A stretch of DNA of 64,000 bases from Melastoma dodecandrum. Taxonomy: Eukaryota > Streptophyta > Magnoliopsida > Myrtales > Melastomataceae. The position numbers and the translations under genes were made by a program. Where the stretch lies: positions 124,001 to 188,000 of the forward strand of contig JARUPY010000387.1 of assembly GCA_029817715.1 (NCBI GenBank), written 5' to 3'. The notes under the pieces are model-generated. The model did no database searches. It was not told the DNA's origin and worked only from the letters and a program-made list of their open reading frames with translations. Below, piece by piece: positions 24,006 to 37,305 of the stretch (position 1 is the first letter of the stretch; every line of letters starts with the position of its first letter).

Positions 24006-24696
24006 GAAGTTGTCAGTGCAGTCATCTCCCCTCTAGCACCGATCGCGCTGTTGTTCTCAGATATGCTTGGTATTGAGTATGATGAAGAATAAGAAAGGTA
24101 CAGATGGGTGTTTGCTAGCAGCAAGAGTTTGACAGGATTATTGGGCTTCAGGCAGGAAGTTGGTATCAGACTAACAGAGGCTAGACGACTACCATCATTC
24201 ACTCCTTTCCAAATTCTAAGAGTTTCAAGTAAAAAAAAAAAAGATGGTGATGATCTTGTCCTAACAATGAGTACATTGTGCTCAGACAGGTGGGTTATTC
24301 CACTCGAAATCACTTGTACCTAGTCCTATTTCTTAGAACATGCGCTTTGCAGAGCTTTGAGATATTACTCAATTATCAGCACTACTAAGATGAAGGCGAA
24401 TAAGATGAATGGGAAATGAATTGCAAGTCCACTGAAATATAGGAGTCCAGGGTGCTTCACCCAGAACAAGTAGATAATCTCATGAAAATAATCTTTTAAT
24501 GGAATGATTAGAAGTAAGAAAAGCCTAACACTTTTTATCTCAAGACAAATCAAAATCGAGTTATCCATGCTCCGCTAGCGAAAACAAGCCAAAGGTCTTC
24601 CAAGGTCAAAAATAGACTGTGCACATGGCGCCTCACTGTCAAATAATTTGGCAAGCTCTGTATGTTGTGCCAGAAAAACTCACTGAGAAACTGGTG
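24006..24696. other. 3' flank of the NPF gene and tail of the pseudogene
   Basis: Convergent 3' ends. The NPF 3' UTR probably runs to about 24110-24300. No gene recognised. Confidence 0.5.
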
Positions 24697-27600
24697 CTAT
24701 GCCTGGACCTTGCGCACTAGGATGTGGTGAGTGGATTTCTGTCGCCAGATTGGCTGAGCACCGTTTTGGACAAGAGTGACATGCTTGCCCTCCTTCAGCA
24801 GACCCTGACTCTGAGCCATAACAGGCATAGAGAATCTTAGCTCTCTTTTAATTAAAGAAAAGACACTGAACTGACCAGGACTTGTGAAAACTGAGAAATG
24901 AAAAATAGACCCTCGAAAATACAAAACATACCACCAACAGCTTAAGTGCTCGAGAGAAGGTCTCATCAGCATCATCCGAAAATTGCATAAATACGGGGCA
25001 CACTCCATGGTAGAGTATCAATCTTTGCTTGATCCTCACACTATCAAAAATATATTTTGTAAGTTTACCCAAAAGTGACACTGTACCTTAATGGTTCAAT
25101 CTGTTGGATGCCGCTGTCTTTTTGAAATAAGTCTAGAATGACTCATTAGTAATGGCAAAGATGGTTGATGAAGGCCGATAATGACTCAGAAGGATAGCCA
25201 TCGACCCAGTTCTTGTAAATACAATGATCGGAGTACTGAATGTGTTGGCCATAGTTGTGGCAATAACTTATGCACAATGCTGGATCACTGGATATGAATA
25301 TTAATCGACCACACAATATGAGCAACGAAGGAAACGAATTGACCCTAACTGATAGTGGACGTACTTTATAGGCAGCAAACTGAACTGGAGGGGAAGTTGC
25401 GTACAGCAGAGTTGATTCAGTCCTCAATGCAACAGTATGCATCACCTTCACAGCTTTCAGAGGGTACCTTCATTTTTTGTATAATCATAATCAATTGAAA
25501 TTACTATTCCAATAGGTTGGATATCTGTTAGTATAACCAAAGGACTATTAGTTTAAGATACATGCTAGAGCAATGGAATCTCACTTTCCATGAGCAGTTT
25601 CCCCGAAAAGTATGACTGTATCGGCACCCTCTCGAACTGCGATAGCTATGTCAGAAACCTCCGCCCTAGTTGGTGTAGGATGATCAATCATGCTCTCCAG
25701 CATATTTGTGGCCACAATTACTGGTTTCTGCAAGCTATGGCACCTCCTAATGATATCCTCCTGTGAAAGTAACTCAAACAAATCCTTAGCTCGCCGACCA
25801 CATTACAATAACTAAGCTGCCATAATGAATTTCTCCATTTATTTTAGAATATCAGGTACTACAAATCAGAGAGTTTCTCCTTTTATTTCTTCTTTGAGAA
25901 ACAACTTTGCAGTATTCATTTTCCTCTTGAGTTAACCTTGTTATATATAGCTTCCATCCAATGCCAAAATCTTTCTCTGAGTACAAAGGATCTGGTAAAT
26001 TAAAATGTCAACTTCTTGGGAAGACCATATTCATTATATTCAACTAATAAGCTTTATAGATTATTCCCTATCCTGATAAAATCCAAAATAGCACAGTCAT
26101 TCCCCTCAACCGACCTGCAAGAGGGGAACTTCCCCAATTGGAAGTTCAGCTCCTAAGTCTCCACGAGCAACCATCGCCTAAAATTAGCACTTAAAAATAT
26201 CAGCATATACATTGTAAGATCCAAAAGATATTGCATCCCCATGAAATGACAATCAGCAGCTTAGCTAACTGTAAATAAATGAGAGGCAATATGGCAACTT
26301 CTGTTGCATCATATGAGCCAAATCTATAATGATGAAGACCAACAATTTTCTCATGATTCACATGAAGAAAGTAAACCATTTAACTTTAACCAATGGAAAA
26401 CCAGAAAACACAGTTAGGATATTTAAAGAAAACAAGTGAACATAGAATAAACCCGTCAAAGAGAAGATGTCTTGATGCTGATGAAGGACAAGCACTAGAC
26501 TTTGGACGGACTCACCCCATCAGATATGATTGAATGGAGATTTGGGATGGAATCTGCACTTTCAATCTTCACAATCACAGGAATGCCAGCATTGGACTCT
26601 GCAAGTAGAGTAGTAGCCGTAGATAGTCATCACCCGCATTTCAAATGGAAGGAAAGGGTTTCCTTGTAGATTTTGGAAAATGCTGAACAAAATAGAGATG
26701 AGACAGGTCATTATTTTTAAGATAATCCTCCAGCTCATGTACCACCTTTGCATCCTTCACAAATGAAACGGCATAGAAGTCTACTTGGTTGTCTACCCCA
26801 AACTTAATATCTTCCCAGTCCTTATCTGCAAGATTTGAACTATGAGCAAAATCACTTCAACATGCTCTGTTTTCCCTATCCATCCTGATATCGTTGAAAA
26901 AGCTGTACCCGTTATTGAAGGAAGAGTTGCACTCTTTCCACGTACATTCAAATAACGCCTGGACTTCAACTCTCCGCCATCAACTACCACACACTTCACT
27001 AAATCTGTTGTCTTTGCCTTGACAGCCAATGACATCATTCCACCTGCAAAAGATTCTTGAGGTGAACACATGGATATCTATGGTTGATTCTCGAAGTGAA
27101 CATATGCCAGAGAAAGCACATCCCAGATAAACCAGGACGACTCAGCCAAATGAGAAAAAAAAAAGTCTCGAGTTTATACGAGCCGCTAACTGAAAGAGCT
27201 CAAAATGTAACGACAGGTAATGCAAGCCCAGTAGCAATGCAGAAACGGCATATCACAACCAGGAAAGGAAATGCAAAAGCATTCAAATATCATATTGAGT
27301 AAGCAGTACGTCCATCGGTCCACTTCTAAATAAACTTCCATCCAGGAGAAATACCACCCTTCCATGGACAAAGTGCGACTTGATAAAAGCCGACTCCATA
27401 AATTACATACCATCCACCAAGAGCATGTCCCCAACCTCCACATCATTAATAAAATCATCATAATTCACACTAACAGTGTCTTCAGTGTTGACCCCTCGCT
27501 AGATGGTGACGTTGAACTCCTGTCCTTCCAGGAGCAGTATTGGTTGAGGTACATCCGCACTTCTCACTTCGGGACCCTGAAAGGGAATTCAAAGGTCCAA

Positions 27601-28968
27601 CCGAAAGAATGATGAAAGTTAGAGAAAGTCAGACATAAACATGCTTCTAATCCAACCCAACATCAACAAAAGATACACCATTTTGGGGACTGATGTACCT
27701 TCGTGTCCAGCATAATGGCCACCACCTTGTCATTAAATTGAGAATTATACTCTTTAACCAAATCTATGGTTTTCTAATACAATGCATGGTCCCCATGGGA
27801 CACGTTCATGCCGCTTTCAGCCAGTTTCCATATCATCTCGCTGGAACTTGTCGACGGACCAATTGTACAAACTATCTTCGTCTTCCGCAATTCATGCAAA
27901 TTGCCTCTCCCGTTGCTTAATTCTTGAGAAAAAAGAATGAAGCTCCAAAAGAGAGTTCAAATTGTCCAGTAATGAGGTTTTATAAAGTAAAAGCAGGCAA
28001 CAACAAAAACAATGCCACAAAACCCACACGCACTAGAGCAAGCCATGGAGATGGGATTACGATTGCAGACAACTTCTCCAAGGAAGTAATGTGTTTTTTC
28101 CATATGCTCGATTAAGATGAGACAATATTTTTGAAGCTTTTTCTTGTTAATGTAAGTCAATCCTTGTAGCTTACAGGCTTTATATATTGTTGATGGCGAA
28201 TTTAAAGGCAGTACTACACCAGTTTGTATACATGTTCCCCACGACCTTATGTATCTTGGTCTACGGCATTCAATTATACCACTACAGCCAGAGAACCTGC
28301 GTAAAACTAGACATTTCCATCGTGCACGTAAATATGGCACGAATGTAGAACATATTTTGAGCTAAAGTAGAGACGATCCACTCGCTTACAGCTGAAAATA
28401 TAGATAACGCATTGACAAAGGAAGGTCGGCCCTCATTAGTTGGAGAAAGGTTGAAATGCACATCTCTCTGTGCAGGAGGAGGGAAAAAGCAACGGTGACG
28501 ACAAAAAACATCAGCGATTCACACGACCTCAAACGGAGAAAGAAACATGAAAGAAAGAAAAGAAAAAGAGAAATCTTTATTGGCAAAAGTTGACCTTGAC
28601 TGATAAAGGCATAACAAAGAATAACCAAACCCAGAAAGAATGTCAGCAAAGTCTGTGGCTTTCTTCGCACTCCATGCAAACGAAGCCGCCCCAGAAAACA
28701 AGGAACAAAGGCGACAAGGAAAAGGTAAGACGAGGGGGCGAGGGGGGGACATGGAAAGCACTTACAGGGGAGTTGGAGAGAGGGGGGTCTCCCTTTCGTT
28801 CCCGGGGGCGATCCTAACAGATTTAACCACCAGGGGGCGGGTGCTGAGAGGAGAGGAGGGGAGGGGGTGAGAGGACCCGAGGCCTGTCGTCGGGGGAAGA
28901 GAGGTGGTGGAGGTGGAGGAGGGAGGAGCCGTGAGGATAAGTAGAGGAGGGGAATGAAACGTGGACAT
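24697..28968 (-). pseudogene. Plastidial pyruvate kinase beta-type (PKP2/isozyme G-like), unprocessed pseudogene
   Basis: The family makes pyruvate and ATP from phosphoenolpyruvate and ADP in plastids, feeding fatty acid synthesis. Most exons are recognisable in order with introns in place: 28968-28766 (transit-peptide exon with VKSVRIAP), about 27890-27699 ([10 protein letters not shown]), 27576-27421 (GPEVRSADVPQP), 27043-26909, from 26825, 26598-26516, 26177-26115 (MVARGDLGAELP), 25760-25585 ([20 protein letters not shown]), 25467-25365, about 25262-25150, about 25055-24945 and 24820-24697. Defects: TAG at 27774-27776, TAG at 27499-27501, a five-codon loss at about 27800 removing the segment with the conserved substrate-binding Arg and Asn before SHG, a two-codon loss before [12 protein letters not shown] where LSGETAHGK is normal, and no recognisable second exon. 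Transcription may persist but no working enzyme is expected. Confidence 0.88.
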
Positions 28969-29149
28969 AGTGGTAGTAGGACCACTGAGGGCAGGCAGGC
29001 GACGAAGGAAGGAAGGAAGGACACGGGATGGCGGCGAGCGATAGAGAAGCGAAAAGAGTGATGTTACGGAGGAGGCGGCTGGGGAAGGGATGTTGTGTCG
29101 AGGACGGAGAAAGGCCCGATTCCCCTTCTTTCCCTTTTTTTTTTAATTA

Positions 29150-30165
29150 CTGATTTTAAAAAGGTCAAATTATCTATCCCTTAGTCACCTTTTTTAATCT
29201 ATTTTATACTTTAAAAACAATCATCTTATTACGTTTATCCTTTGTCGTTCACGAGCACTAATAACATGTTACGTGGCACTAACATGACATTAACTCCGTT
29301 TTTCCTGATAAAAAATTTTTGACCAAATTACCAAATATATCACAAACTTAGTAATATTTTTATGATATATCTTATACTTTAAAAAATGTTATCATATATC
29401 ACCGACTTTAAAACACGACATCATAGTTATTTTCTATTTGCTACAAACACTAACGAAGTAACATGTGTCAAGTCTTGTTCATACCTTTTTAATCTAATTA
29501 TCTTAATATATTTCAAAGTGGAAAGCAATCGCTAATATTGTCGTATCTCTCAAGTTGCGTAGTAAATGCTAACTTGAAATAACAAGTAATATAACAAGCA
29601 ACAAAATCTTAATGTAAGCAGGCATCCAAACGTCAAACGCATTAACAAGTGAGAAATGAACATTAAAATCACATCAATGAAAGATGAACGAGGGGTCATG
29701 TACGAGGGAGGGGTGCGGGCAGATGAGTGCCGAACGATCTTGTAATAACCTTGATTTTTTCGAAACTTTTATTTATGTAAAATGAAAAAACATAGTTAGT
29801 CCTCACATTGGTGCCACATAATACTCCATTAGTGCTTGCGATTGACGAGAAATAATTGTGATGTAATGTTTAAAGTTAATTATATATGATGATATTTTTT
29901 AAAGTATAAGATATATTAGAAAAATGTTACTAAGCTCGGGATATATTTGATAATTTTGTCGGAAAACTTTTGAGAAGAAACAAAGTTAATGTCACGTTGG
30001 TGCCACGTAATACTCTGTTAGTCCTTGTGAATGACGGAAAATAAACGTGTTGTAACTTCTAAAGTTAATAATATAAAATGATATTTTTTGAAGTATAGAA
30101 TAAATTAAAAAAATATAATTAAATTTTAAATATATTTGATAATTTTAGCTTTTAAAAATGTCGAT
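29150..30165. repeat. 1-kb inverted repeat with internal tandem units
   Basis: The left arm (about 29150-29468), read in reverse complement, matches the right arm (about 29816-30165) over some 320-350 bp. Shared words include TTTTTTAAAGTATAAGATATAT and GTTAATGTCA, with GTGCCACGTAA. Each arm is itself two diverged copies of a unit of about 200 bp (TGGTGCCAC...TTAGT...TGACG), so the structure is B'A'-spacer-A-B. This fits a non-autonomous DNA transposon or foldback element; no transposase is present. It sits between the pyruvate kinase relic and the 30.4-kb gene. Confidence 0.75.
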
Positions 30166-30369
30166 GAGAAAACTAACTCACGCCACGGTCACGTGCACCA
30201 TAAAAAAATAAAAAAGAGTTAGATTGAGAGAAATCCCCCGGAACAAGCGGGAAGGGAAAAATGTCGATTGACGGACGTTAAAATAAGCCACATGCTTGAT
30301 CAATCCAAGGCCACTTAAAATTTAAAAACAAAAGGCCCAGATTTCATTCCTTTGCTCACCGGCCACACG

Positions 30370-31680
30370 ATGAAGCTCTCCGTCCACTTCCCCGACGACT
30401 ACTCCTCCTCCTCCGGCGGCAGCCCAACCGTGAAGCTGAAGCTCCCCCTCGTATTCCCCGTCCATCACCACCACCCTCTCCCTTCCGCAACCCTCTCCGC
30501 CTCCTCCTCCACCACCATCACCACCTTCTCCCTCTCCACCAACTTCCCTTCCTTCCCTTCCTTCTCCATCTCCTACTCTTCCCCCACCCCCACCTCCTCC
30601 CCCTCCCCCTCCCCCTCCCATCCCTCCTCCCTTTCTCTCACCCTCAAGTCCGGCGTCGGCTTCTTCGGTTCCCCCAGGGACTCCCCCCTCCTCTTCTCCG
30701 CTCGCTTCTCCCTCCTCGGCCCCCCCGGTACCCCTACCTTCTCCCCCGTTTTCTCCCTCCGGGTTAAGCCCAACTTCGGCCATTTCTCCCTCCGCAGGTC
30801 CACTTCCTCCCCCCCTATCCCCCCCGCTGATTTCCCCTCCTCCCTCCAGCTCAGGGAGGTGAATCCTCATTCTGTTTTAGGATCCGATCCTGTTCCCCAG
30901 AAGGCGACTTTTGTCCCCAAGGAAGGCAGCTTTAGCGATTTCCTCGGGAAATCCAGCCCCGACAGTGCCGTCATCCCTCATTCCGTCGAGAAGAAACTCG
31001 AGGAAAAAGAGGGATTTTGGAGCCCCAAGGCTTCTGTCCGGAGCGAGAGTCGTGTTGGTGCCGGGAGTTCTGTTTGGGAAGAGGTTATGTTGGAGCTTCC
31101 CAGCGAAGGCGGGCTTACCGAGTCCATGGGAGCGCCGAGGAAGAGCCGGAGTTTCTCTGGTTTCGCAGTCACAACACGGACAGTGTTGCCGGTAACTAGG
31201 CAGGTTGCGGTGAATGTGCGGTGGGGGGTGAACTTGCCGAGTGAGATGAGCAGAGGGATGCCGTACTTGTCTGTGAGCAAGCTCAAGATCGAGAGGATTG
31301 AGGATAAAAATAATAGCCTTATAACAGCCGATCTTGGTGGCAGTGCTGGGGATGGTTTTGGGGATGCGGAGATGTTGAAGGGCACTTGGTCATGGATGAG
31401 GAGAGATCTGGAGTCCATTCGAAAAGAGAATGATCAGATGAAGAGATGCTTGGAGGAAATTGGCCGGGGAGCTGGAAAAGGGAGTAAAGTTGGAGCAATG
31501 AGTGGGACAGGGAAGAAGGATTTGAAGCCAGCCAGTTCAGGTGAGAATGTGGTAGATTCTGATAAGTGGAGGAGTAGGAGAGCAAGGGAAGAAAACAGGG
31601 GAAAGGGGAATCAAGTTTCGAGTTCAATTGATTTAGAAAGTCAGTTGAGGGATGCAATCATGTCCGCATCCAGTTCATGA
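30370..31680 (+). CDS. Conserved plant protein of unknown function, 436 residues
   Basis: Intronless gene. I start at 30370 (MKLSVHFPDD) rather than six codons upstream because this start lies at the head of the conserved-looking segment. N-terminal third is Ser/Pro/Thr-rich, followed by SLTLKSGVGFFGSPRDSP and RVKPNFGHFSLR, a beta-rich pattern. The middle holds TRTVLPVTRQVAVNVRWGVN and a short Arg/Lys-rich stretch. The C-terminal part (WSWMRRDLESIRKENDQMKR) looks like a coiled coil. I recall similar uncharacterised proteins in other plants but know no function. The GC-rich N-terminal part creates long open antisense frames that are not genes. Confidence 0.85.
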   Translation: MKLSVHFPDDYSSSSGGSPTVKLKLPLVFPVHHHHPLPSATLSASSSTTITTFSLSTNFPSFPSFSISYSSPTPTSSPSPSPSHPSSLSLTLKSGVGFFGSPRDSPLLFSARFSLLGPPGTPTFSPVFSLRVKPNFGHFSLRRSTSSPPIPPADFPSSLQLREVNPHSVLGSDPVPQKATFVPKEGSFSDFLGKSSPDSAVIPHSVEKKLEEKEGFWSPKASVRSESRVGAGSSVWEEVMLELPSEGGLTESMGAPRKSRSFSGFAVTTRTVLPVTRQVAVNVRWGVNLPSEMSRGMPYLSVSKLKIERIEDKNNSLITADLGGSAGDGFGDAEMLKGTWSWMRRDLESIRKENDQMKRCLEEIGRGAGKGSKVGAMSGTGKKDLKPASSGENVVDSDKWRSRRAREENRGKGNQVSSSIDLESQLRDAIMSASSS

Positions 31681-32361
31681 GTACGAAGAACTCTCTGGCA
31701 GGAGTTATTTCACTATTTGATTTGCTGCGAGTAGATACCATAGGTAGTGTGTTTTTGTATAATATGAAAAATTATCATCCAACTTTATGGCTTGACTAGA
31801 GAAAATGAATGTTTTTTTTTTGCATATATAGCTATTTTGGAAGAGCTATGCTATTCAACATATGAAATGACGTAATAATTTTGTATAACAAGTGGCATAG
31901 TATACAATTTGTAACCGAAGTGGGATTGGCATTTCTCGTAAGTCATGATTGTGTATAGATTAGCAAGTTTACCTTTATGATATCACGTCTCTATGGCTTG
32001 AACTGAAAGAGGCGGTCGATCATCCCGCTGTTTCTGCTTTGGTACTTGTTGCCTGATTGGTTTCAGTCGTGGTACTGGTTGGTTTTTTATGCATATATTT
32101 TGGCTAATCCCAAAGGACACCATTCTGAATTCGGCTTGGATGTCTGAACTGGTGGTGTTAAACAAATGGAACTTATTTGCTGGTTTTCTCTCTGGCTTGT
32201 TTATACAACATAGCCTACTTTATTTGGCTTAAATATGGGATCTTGTCCTGTTTTGTTGCACCACATGCTACGCAACTAGATCAAGGTTTTCTGTAATTTA
32301 TACATTTTTTCCCCACACCGGGTCCCTTGCATCTTGATATTTTGATATGTGAACCTGTGGA
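31681..32361. other. Spacer between convergent 3' ends
   Basis: Probably 3' UTRs of both neighbours (30.4-kb gene on plus, DC1 gene on minus). AT-rich; no gene recognised. Confidence 0.5.
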
Positions 32362-33681
32362 CTAGGCTCTCGCTTTCAATATGTCCTGGAGCTTGGACTG
32401 CAAATCTGACATGCTCGACTGTCTTCCAGCCACTGCTTGTAGCTTCTCCGACAATGAATTTACTTCCTGTTTCAATTTATTTAGTAGTGCCTCTGCTTCT
32501 GCCTGAGAATTTATGATTTCTTCAAGGAGTCTCCCTGGGTCGGGGTAATCCTGTTGTCCAAAACATGAGAAATCAGCCTAGTTGGTCGTAAATTTGTAAG
32601 CAGGGCGACAGAAGGAGATATTATTGGCAAGACTAACCTCCGCGGCCAAACATTCCAGATGCACTCCATATTTGCAGTCCGTACAATAGTAAATTCGTTG
32701 CTTCTGGCTTATTCTTTTCTTGCAGGATTCGCAGAAGCACAAGACCGAGTCTTCCTTGATGACAGAATCCATTAGAGTGAGGGTATGCTGATGATGTTTA
32801 TGCTTTACGGTCTTCGGAAATTGCAGACAGGTTGAATGGACATTGTAGTTGCAGGGCACACACCGATAGAGACTTTCTCGACATTTCTTTTTGCAGGAAG
32901 CACAAGAAATATCGAGCTTAGTGTCCTCGAAATAATACAAGGGATGAGAATGGATCTTGTGTCTAAGGGAGGACGATATGGATAAGCAGGTGAGGTCAAG
33001 GTCGAATCCGCAGATGTTGCAATGATATTCCAAACCAACTATGGGCTTCTGACAGGCATCGCAGCGGGACTTATTCGAAGGATAAGGAGACTGGTGAAGG
33101 AAGCGTAGAGTATGTGAGGGGTGAAACGGGTGTTCCTTGAAGCATTGCGGCAGCTGACTGCAGGATTTGTGCAACGTGAAGTCTCGACATTCCGTGCAAC
33201 AATAAGCTGGACCTGAAACAGGAAGTCTGCAAAAGTAGCAATTTCTTGCCGACTGATTAGCCAAGTAAGAGAGTCTTAACGGGTGATTGTGGCTGAAATG
33301 CTGAAGCTTCCTGGTTTCTTTCTCTACGGATACATCAGGGATGAACATTTGGTTCTTCGAGAAGCAGTTGACATCGATGTTGTACTTGCACTCATTGCAT
33401 CTGTACAGGAATCCGGGATGGGTCCTTCCACAGACGCTGCATTTGAGGGATTCCGAATCTTGGGAAGGGTCGAAGACTAGGGTGAGAGGATGCTGAGGGT
33501 GGAGATGGTGCGACAGCTCACGAGGGAGCATCGCACATTTCTCATGCAGAAGGAAGCCGCAGCTTGAGCACGCCAGACCCTGATCGAATATCGGTCTGGA
33601 GCAGGCATTGCAGGTTTCTCCAGAGTCGTCTACCCTGTCAAGGATTAGGGGATGCTCATGGCTGAAATGATGGACCTCCAT
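32362..33681 (-). CDS. DC1 (divergent C1) zinc-finger protein with coiled-coil tail
   Basis: Two exons, 33681-32638 and 32550-32362; 410 residues. The protein carries repeated Cys/His units starting with HFSHEHPL, HHLHPQHPLTL, HFSHNHPLRL, HTLRFL and HQHTLTL, each followed by CxxC pairs (CNACSRPI, CSVCGRTH, CYFCRLPV, CDACQKPI, CASCKKKC, CESCKKRI). That is the plant Cys/His-rich C1 (DC1) family, often linked to stress and hormone responses, with few members characterised. Exon 2 adds 62 residues (LLEEIINSQAEAEALLNKLK) that look like a coiled coil. The ORF could start 22 codons earlier, but those codons contain a TATAAAAG box, so I choose MEVHHF. Confidence 0.88.
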
Positions 33682-33730
33682 ATTTTGTTTGTTTGGTGCT
33701 TGCACAGATACAGGAAACGGTCGTGGCATC

Positions 33731-33740
33731 CTTTTATAGG
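33731..33740 (-). promoter_or_regulatory. TATA box of the DC1 gene
   Basis: CTATAAAAGG on the minus strand, about 50-60 bp before the MEVHHF start codon. It overlaps the first codons of the longer ORF, which would place transcription start downstream of the upstream ATGs. Confidence 0.6.
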
Positions 33741-33747
33741 CAGACAT

Positions 33748-35822
33748 CAGAGAGGGTGAGGGGAATAATGTAGAGCTACATAGGCAAAGAAAGGAACCAT
33801 AGCTTGGGTTTCATTCCCAGTTGGGTTAGGCATATCATTGGTCAAACGAAAGGAATGTGGAAGAAGATGCGAATCGAATTATTTCAAGGAGAAGCAAAAG
33901 CAAAGCATCTGTTTAAGACCCTTTTCTTTTATCTCTTCATCCTTTGCATAGTTAAATTACTAACGTGAGTTAAATTCGATTGGGCTGAGATGGACTAACA
34001 AAATCTAAAACTGACTGCTCCCTTTCTTAGTTCTCCCGCCCTTTCATAAGTCACCGTTGAAAGGGTTCTTGTCGAAATCGTACAAATATAAGTATCACGT
34101 CAAAAAGAGAAAAAATTTTTTTTCTGATATATAAAGTCTAAGCGAACTACTCATTCTACGACCAATTGATTTTAGAATTCGATATTACTAATACGGAGTC
34201 GCCCACGTGTGTGCCGTTCAATCTAAAAAGAGTGTCGGCTTGTGGGCTTAGGTTTAAGGGTACGTACAAGTTGGTATTTAAAGAAAAAAAACTTTTGTGG
34301 GTCATGTAACTGGTCTGAGAATGGGACGATTCATTACAGGGTTTGCCTCTAGTGATGTTGCAATTTATGAACTCGGCTGGAGAGTTTCTTTCTATTGTGA
34401 TTTTGGTTGATTAGGTTTGGGATTCTGCTGATTCTTAGTTTCAGGATTTTAACATGTTGGATGTGGAAAACTATTGGACAGATGCAGCTGATGCTTCTGT
34501 AAGTCTCTTTTATGCCCCAGTAGTGGGGGGTTGGTAGCTTAACTTGGTCAAGGTCGGTGCTTAATTCACAAATGTATTGTCCAGTTGGGTAATGCTCATG
34601 CTTGGGAATCATCTGGCCTTTGTCTGTGTTAGGAATTCTACATGTAGCTGCATCACCGCCTCTCCCAGTTCATTCAGACTGTTCTTATAAATCGCGTGTT
34701 TCCCTTCATAATTCTATACAATTTAAAGCTAAGGAAATAGAGAAATGCATTGCACGACAGATCGGAGGAATTTTGGGATTAGTGGCAAAGGGCAGCCGAG
34801 CACTGAGCTGTATTTGACATGTTATCCTTACTTTCGCCTCATGTGTTATGGCGGTTGTTCCTTACACGTCGCATGAACTACAAGGTCGTAGTAAGTTAGG
34901 TTAAGGGGCTCGGGGTGGTGTTCTGTTTTCATCCGAGGGAATATGTCGTCCATGTTTGCGATACATGTACTTGACTTGATTGATATTTCTTGCACAGTTG
35001 TTGGATGCTAAGATGAAGTACTTCGAAATGTGAAACATGAGGCAGCTTTGCCTATTCGGGGAAATGAGAAGATAATAGACAGGCTAACTGAATCATTCAG
35101 ATAGGAGAATCGGCGAAGAAAAATGCATCATATGGTAAAAACTTCGTGAAGGGCAAACAGGATAATCCTTACTCTCTTAGGTTGATCTCATCCGCTGTCG
35201 AGCTTGATGAAATCCAATGTGCTTTTGCCATAGAGTTTGTGACTTGAAACAAGTCGAAGATAATCTATGTGGATCAGAGTCTTATAAAGCGCGAGATTCT
35301 TTTTTGCAAGATCTGGCAGAGGTCCGACAGTCCCTTCCACTTTTATGCTATGGAATGCAGCTATAGATAGCCGCTCGTTTTGTGGATTATATCCAGTACC
35401 CTGTGCTCTATACTCTTGTACTCGCCATTGCTCATTATCTGCATTGTAGTCATGTTCGGAAACTTGTGATACCTGTGATCGGTTGTCTTAATAAATTATC
35501 AGACCTTGAGGACGTATCTGATGTTGATGATCAGCCCTCCTGGGACAGGTTTTGTGGGCAACCATTTCCCGTCTTTCTTGATTTGGAGACCGTGGACGTT
35601 GCTGATCTGTAAGAGCAAGGTTATGCCGGCGGGTTAAGAATGTGGAGTCAGGCCGCTAACCCTGTTTTCCTGCGGACAAGGAGGATAATAATTCATCCTT
35701 ATTCCTTTTATTCATTCAAACTGTTTCGCAAACATGTCATGATCGATTCTCAAGTTCTTAGCCATAGCTCGGAGGAGGTAGACAGGGAATAACTCCAATG
35801 CGACATACATTTTTGCTTGATG
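33748..35822. other. Spacer with unassigned fragments
   Basis: No intact gene. About 34435-34500 has an exon-like piece on the plus strand (FNMLDVENYWTDAADAS with AG before and a GT-like end after). About 35120-35260 is open (GKNFVKGKQDNPYSLRL), as is 35382-35612 (76 residues ending LDLETVDVADL). They share no frame or recognised family. The far right is the peroxidase 3' flank. Confidence 0.35.
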
Positions 35823-36998
<1,176 letters not shown>

Positions 36999-37028
36999 GG
37001 AAAAGTGTTGTCCTTCATGTCTTATTGA

Positions 37029-37037
37029 GTAGTTTTA
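37029..37037 (-). promoter_or_regulatory. TATA box of the peroxidase gene
   Basis: CTATAAAAC on the minus strand, about 30-40 bp before the first ATG. The closeness favours a very short leader or use of the second or third Met. Confidence 0.5.
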
Positions 37038-37305
37038 TAGTAATGGGTAAGAATGAGTGTTCTTGTCCCATGTACTTTGTTAGCTTACCTTAAAGTTAAT
37101 CCCAGTTTGACATCCCTAATCAAAGTTTGGTACACCAAATTTACTTTTACCCAAAGATTCCATTCCTGCATGCAAGTCACAACTGTTAACTTTTACACAA
37201 GACAGAGGTTACAAACAACTGCTCCTCTCAAGAGGACTTTTGAGGCTCTTTGCACATCAATAGCTTAAAACCATTAACTTCCACTGCATCGGCTGCTCTC
37301 TCCTC

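Noticed and set aside
30322..30870. 182-residue Gly/Glu-rich minus-strand ORF
   Set aside because: Shadow of the Ser/Pro-rich start of the 30.4-kb gene; its glycine runs come from the CCTCC-type repeats on the other strand.
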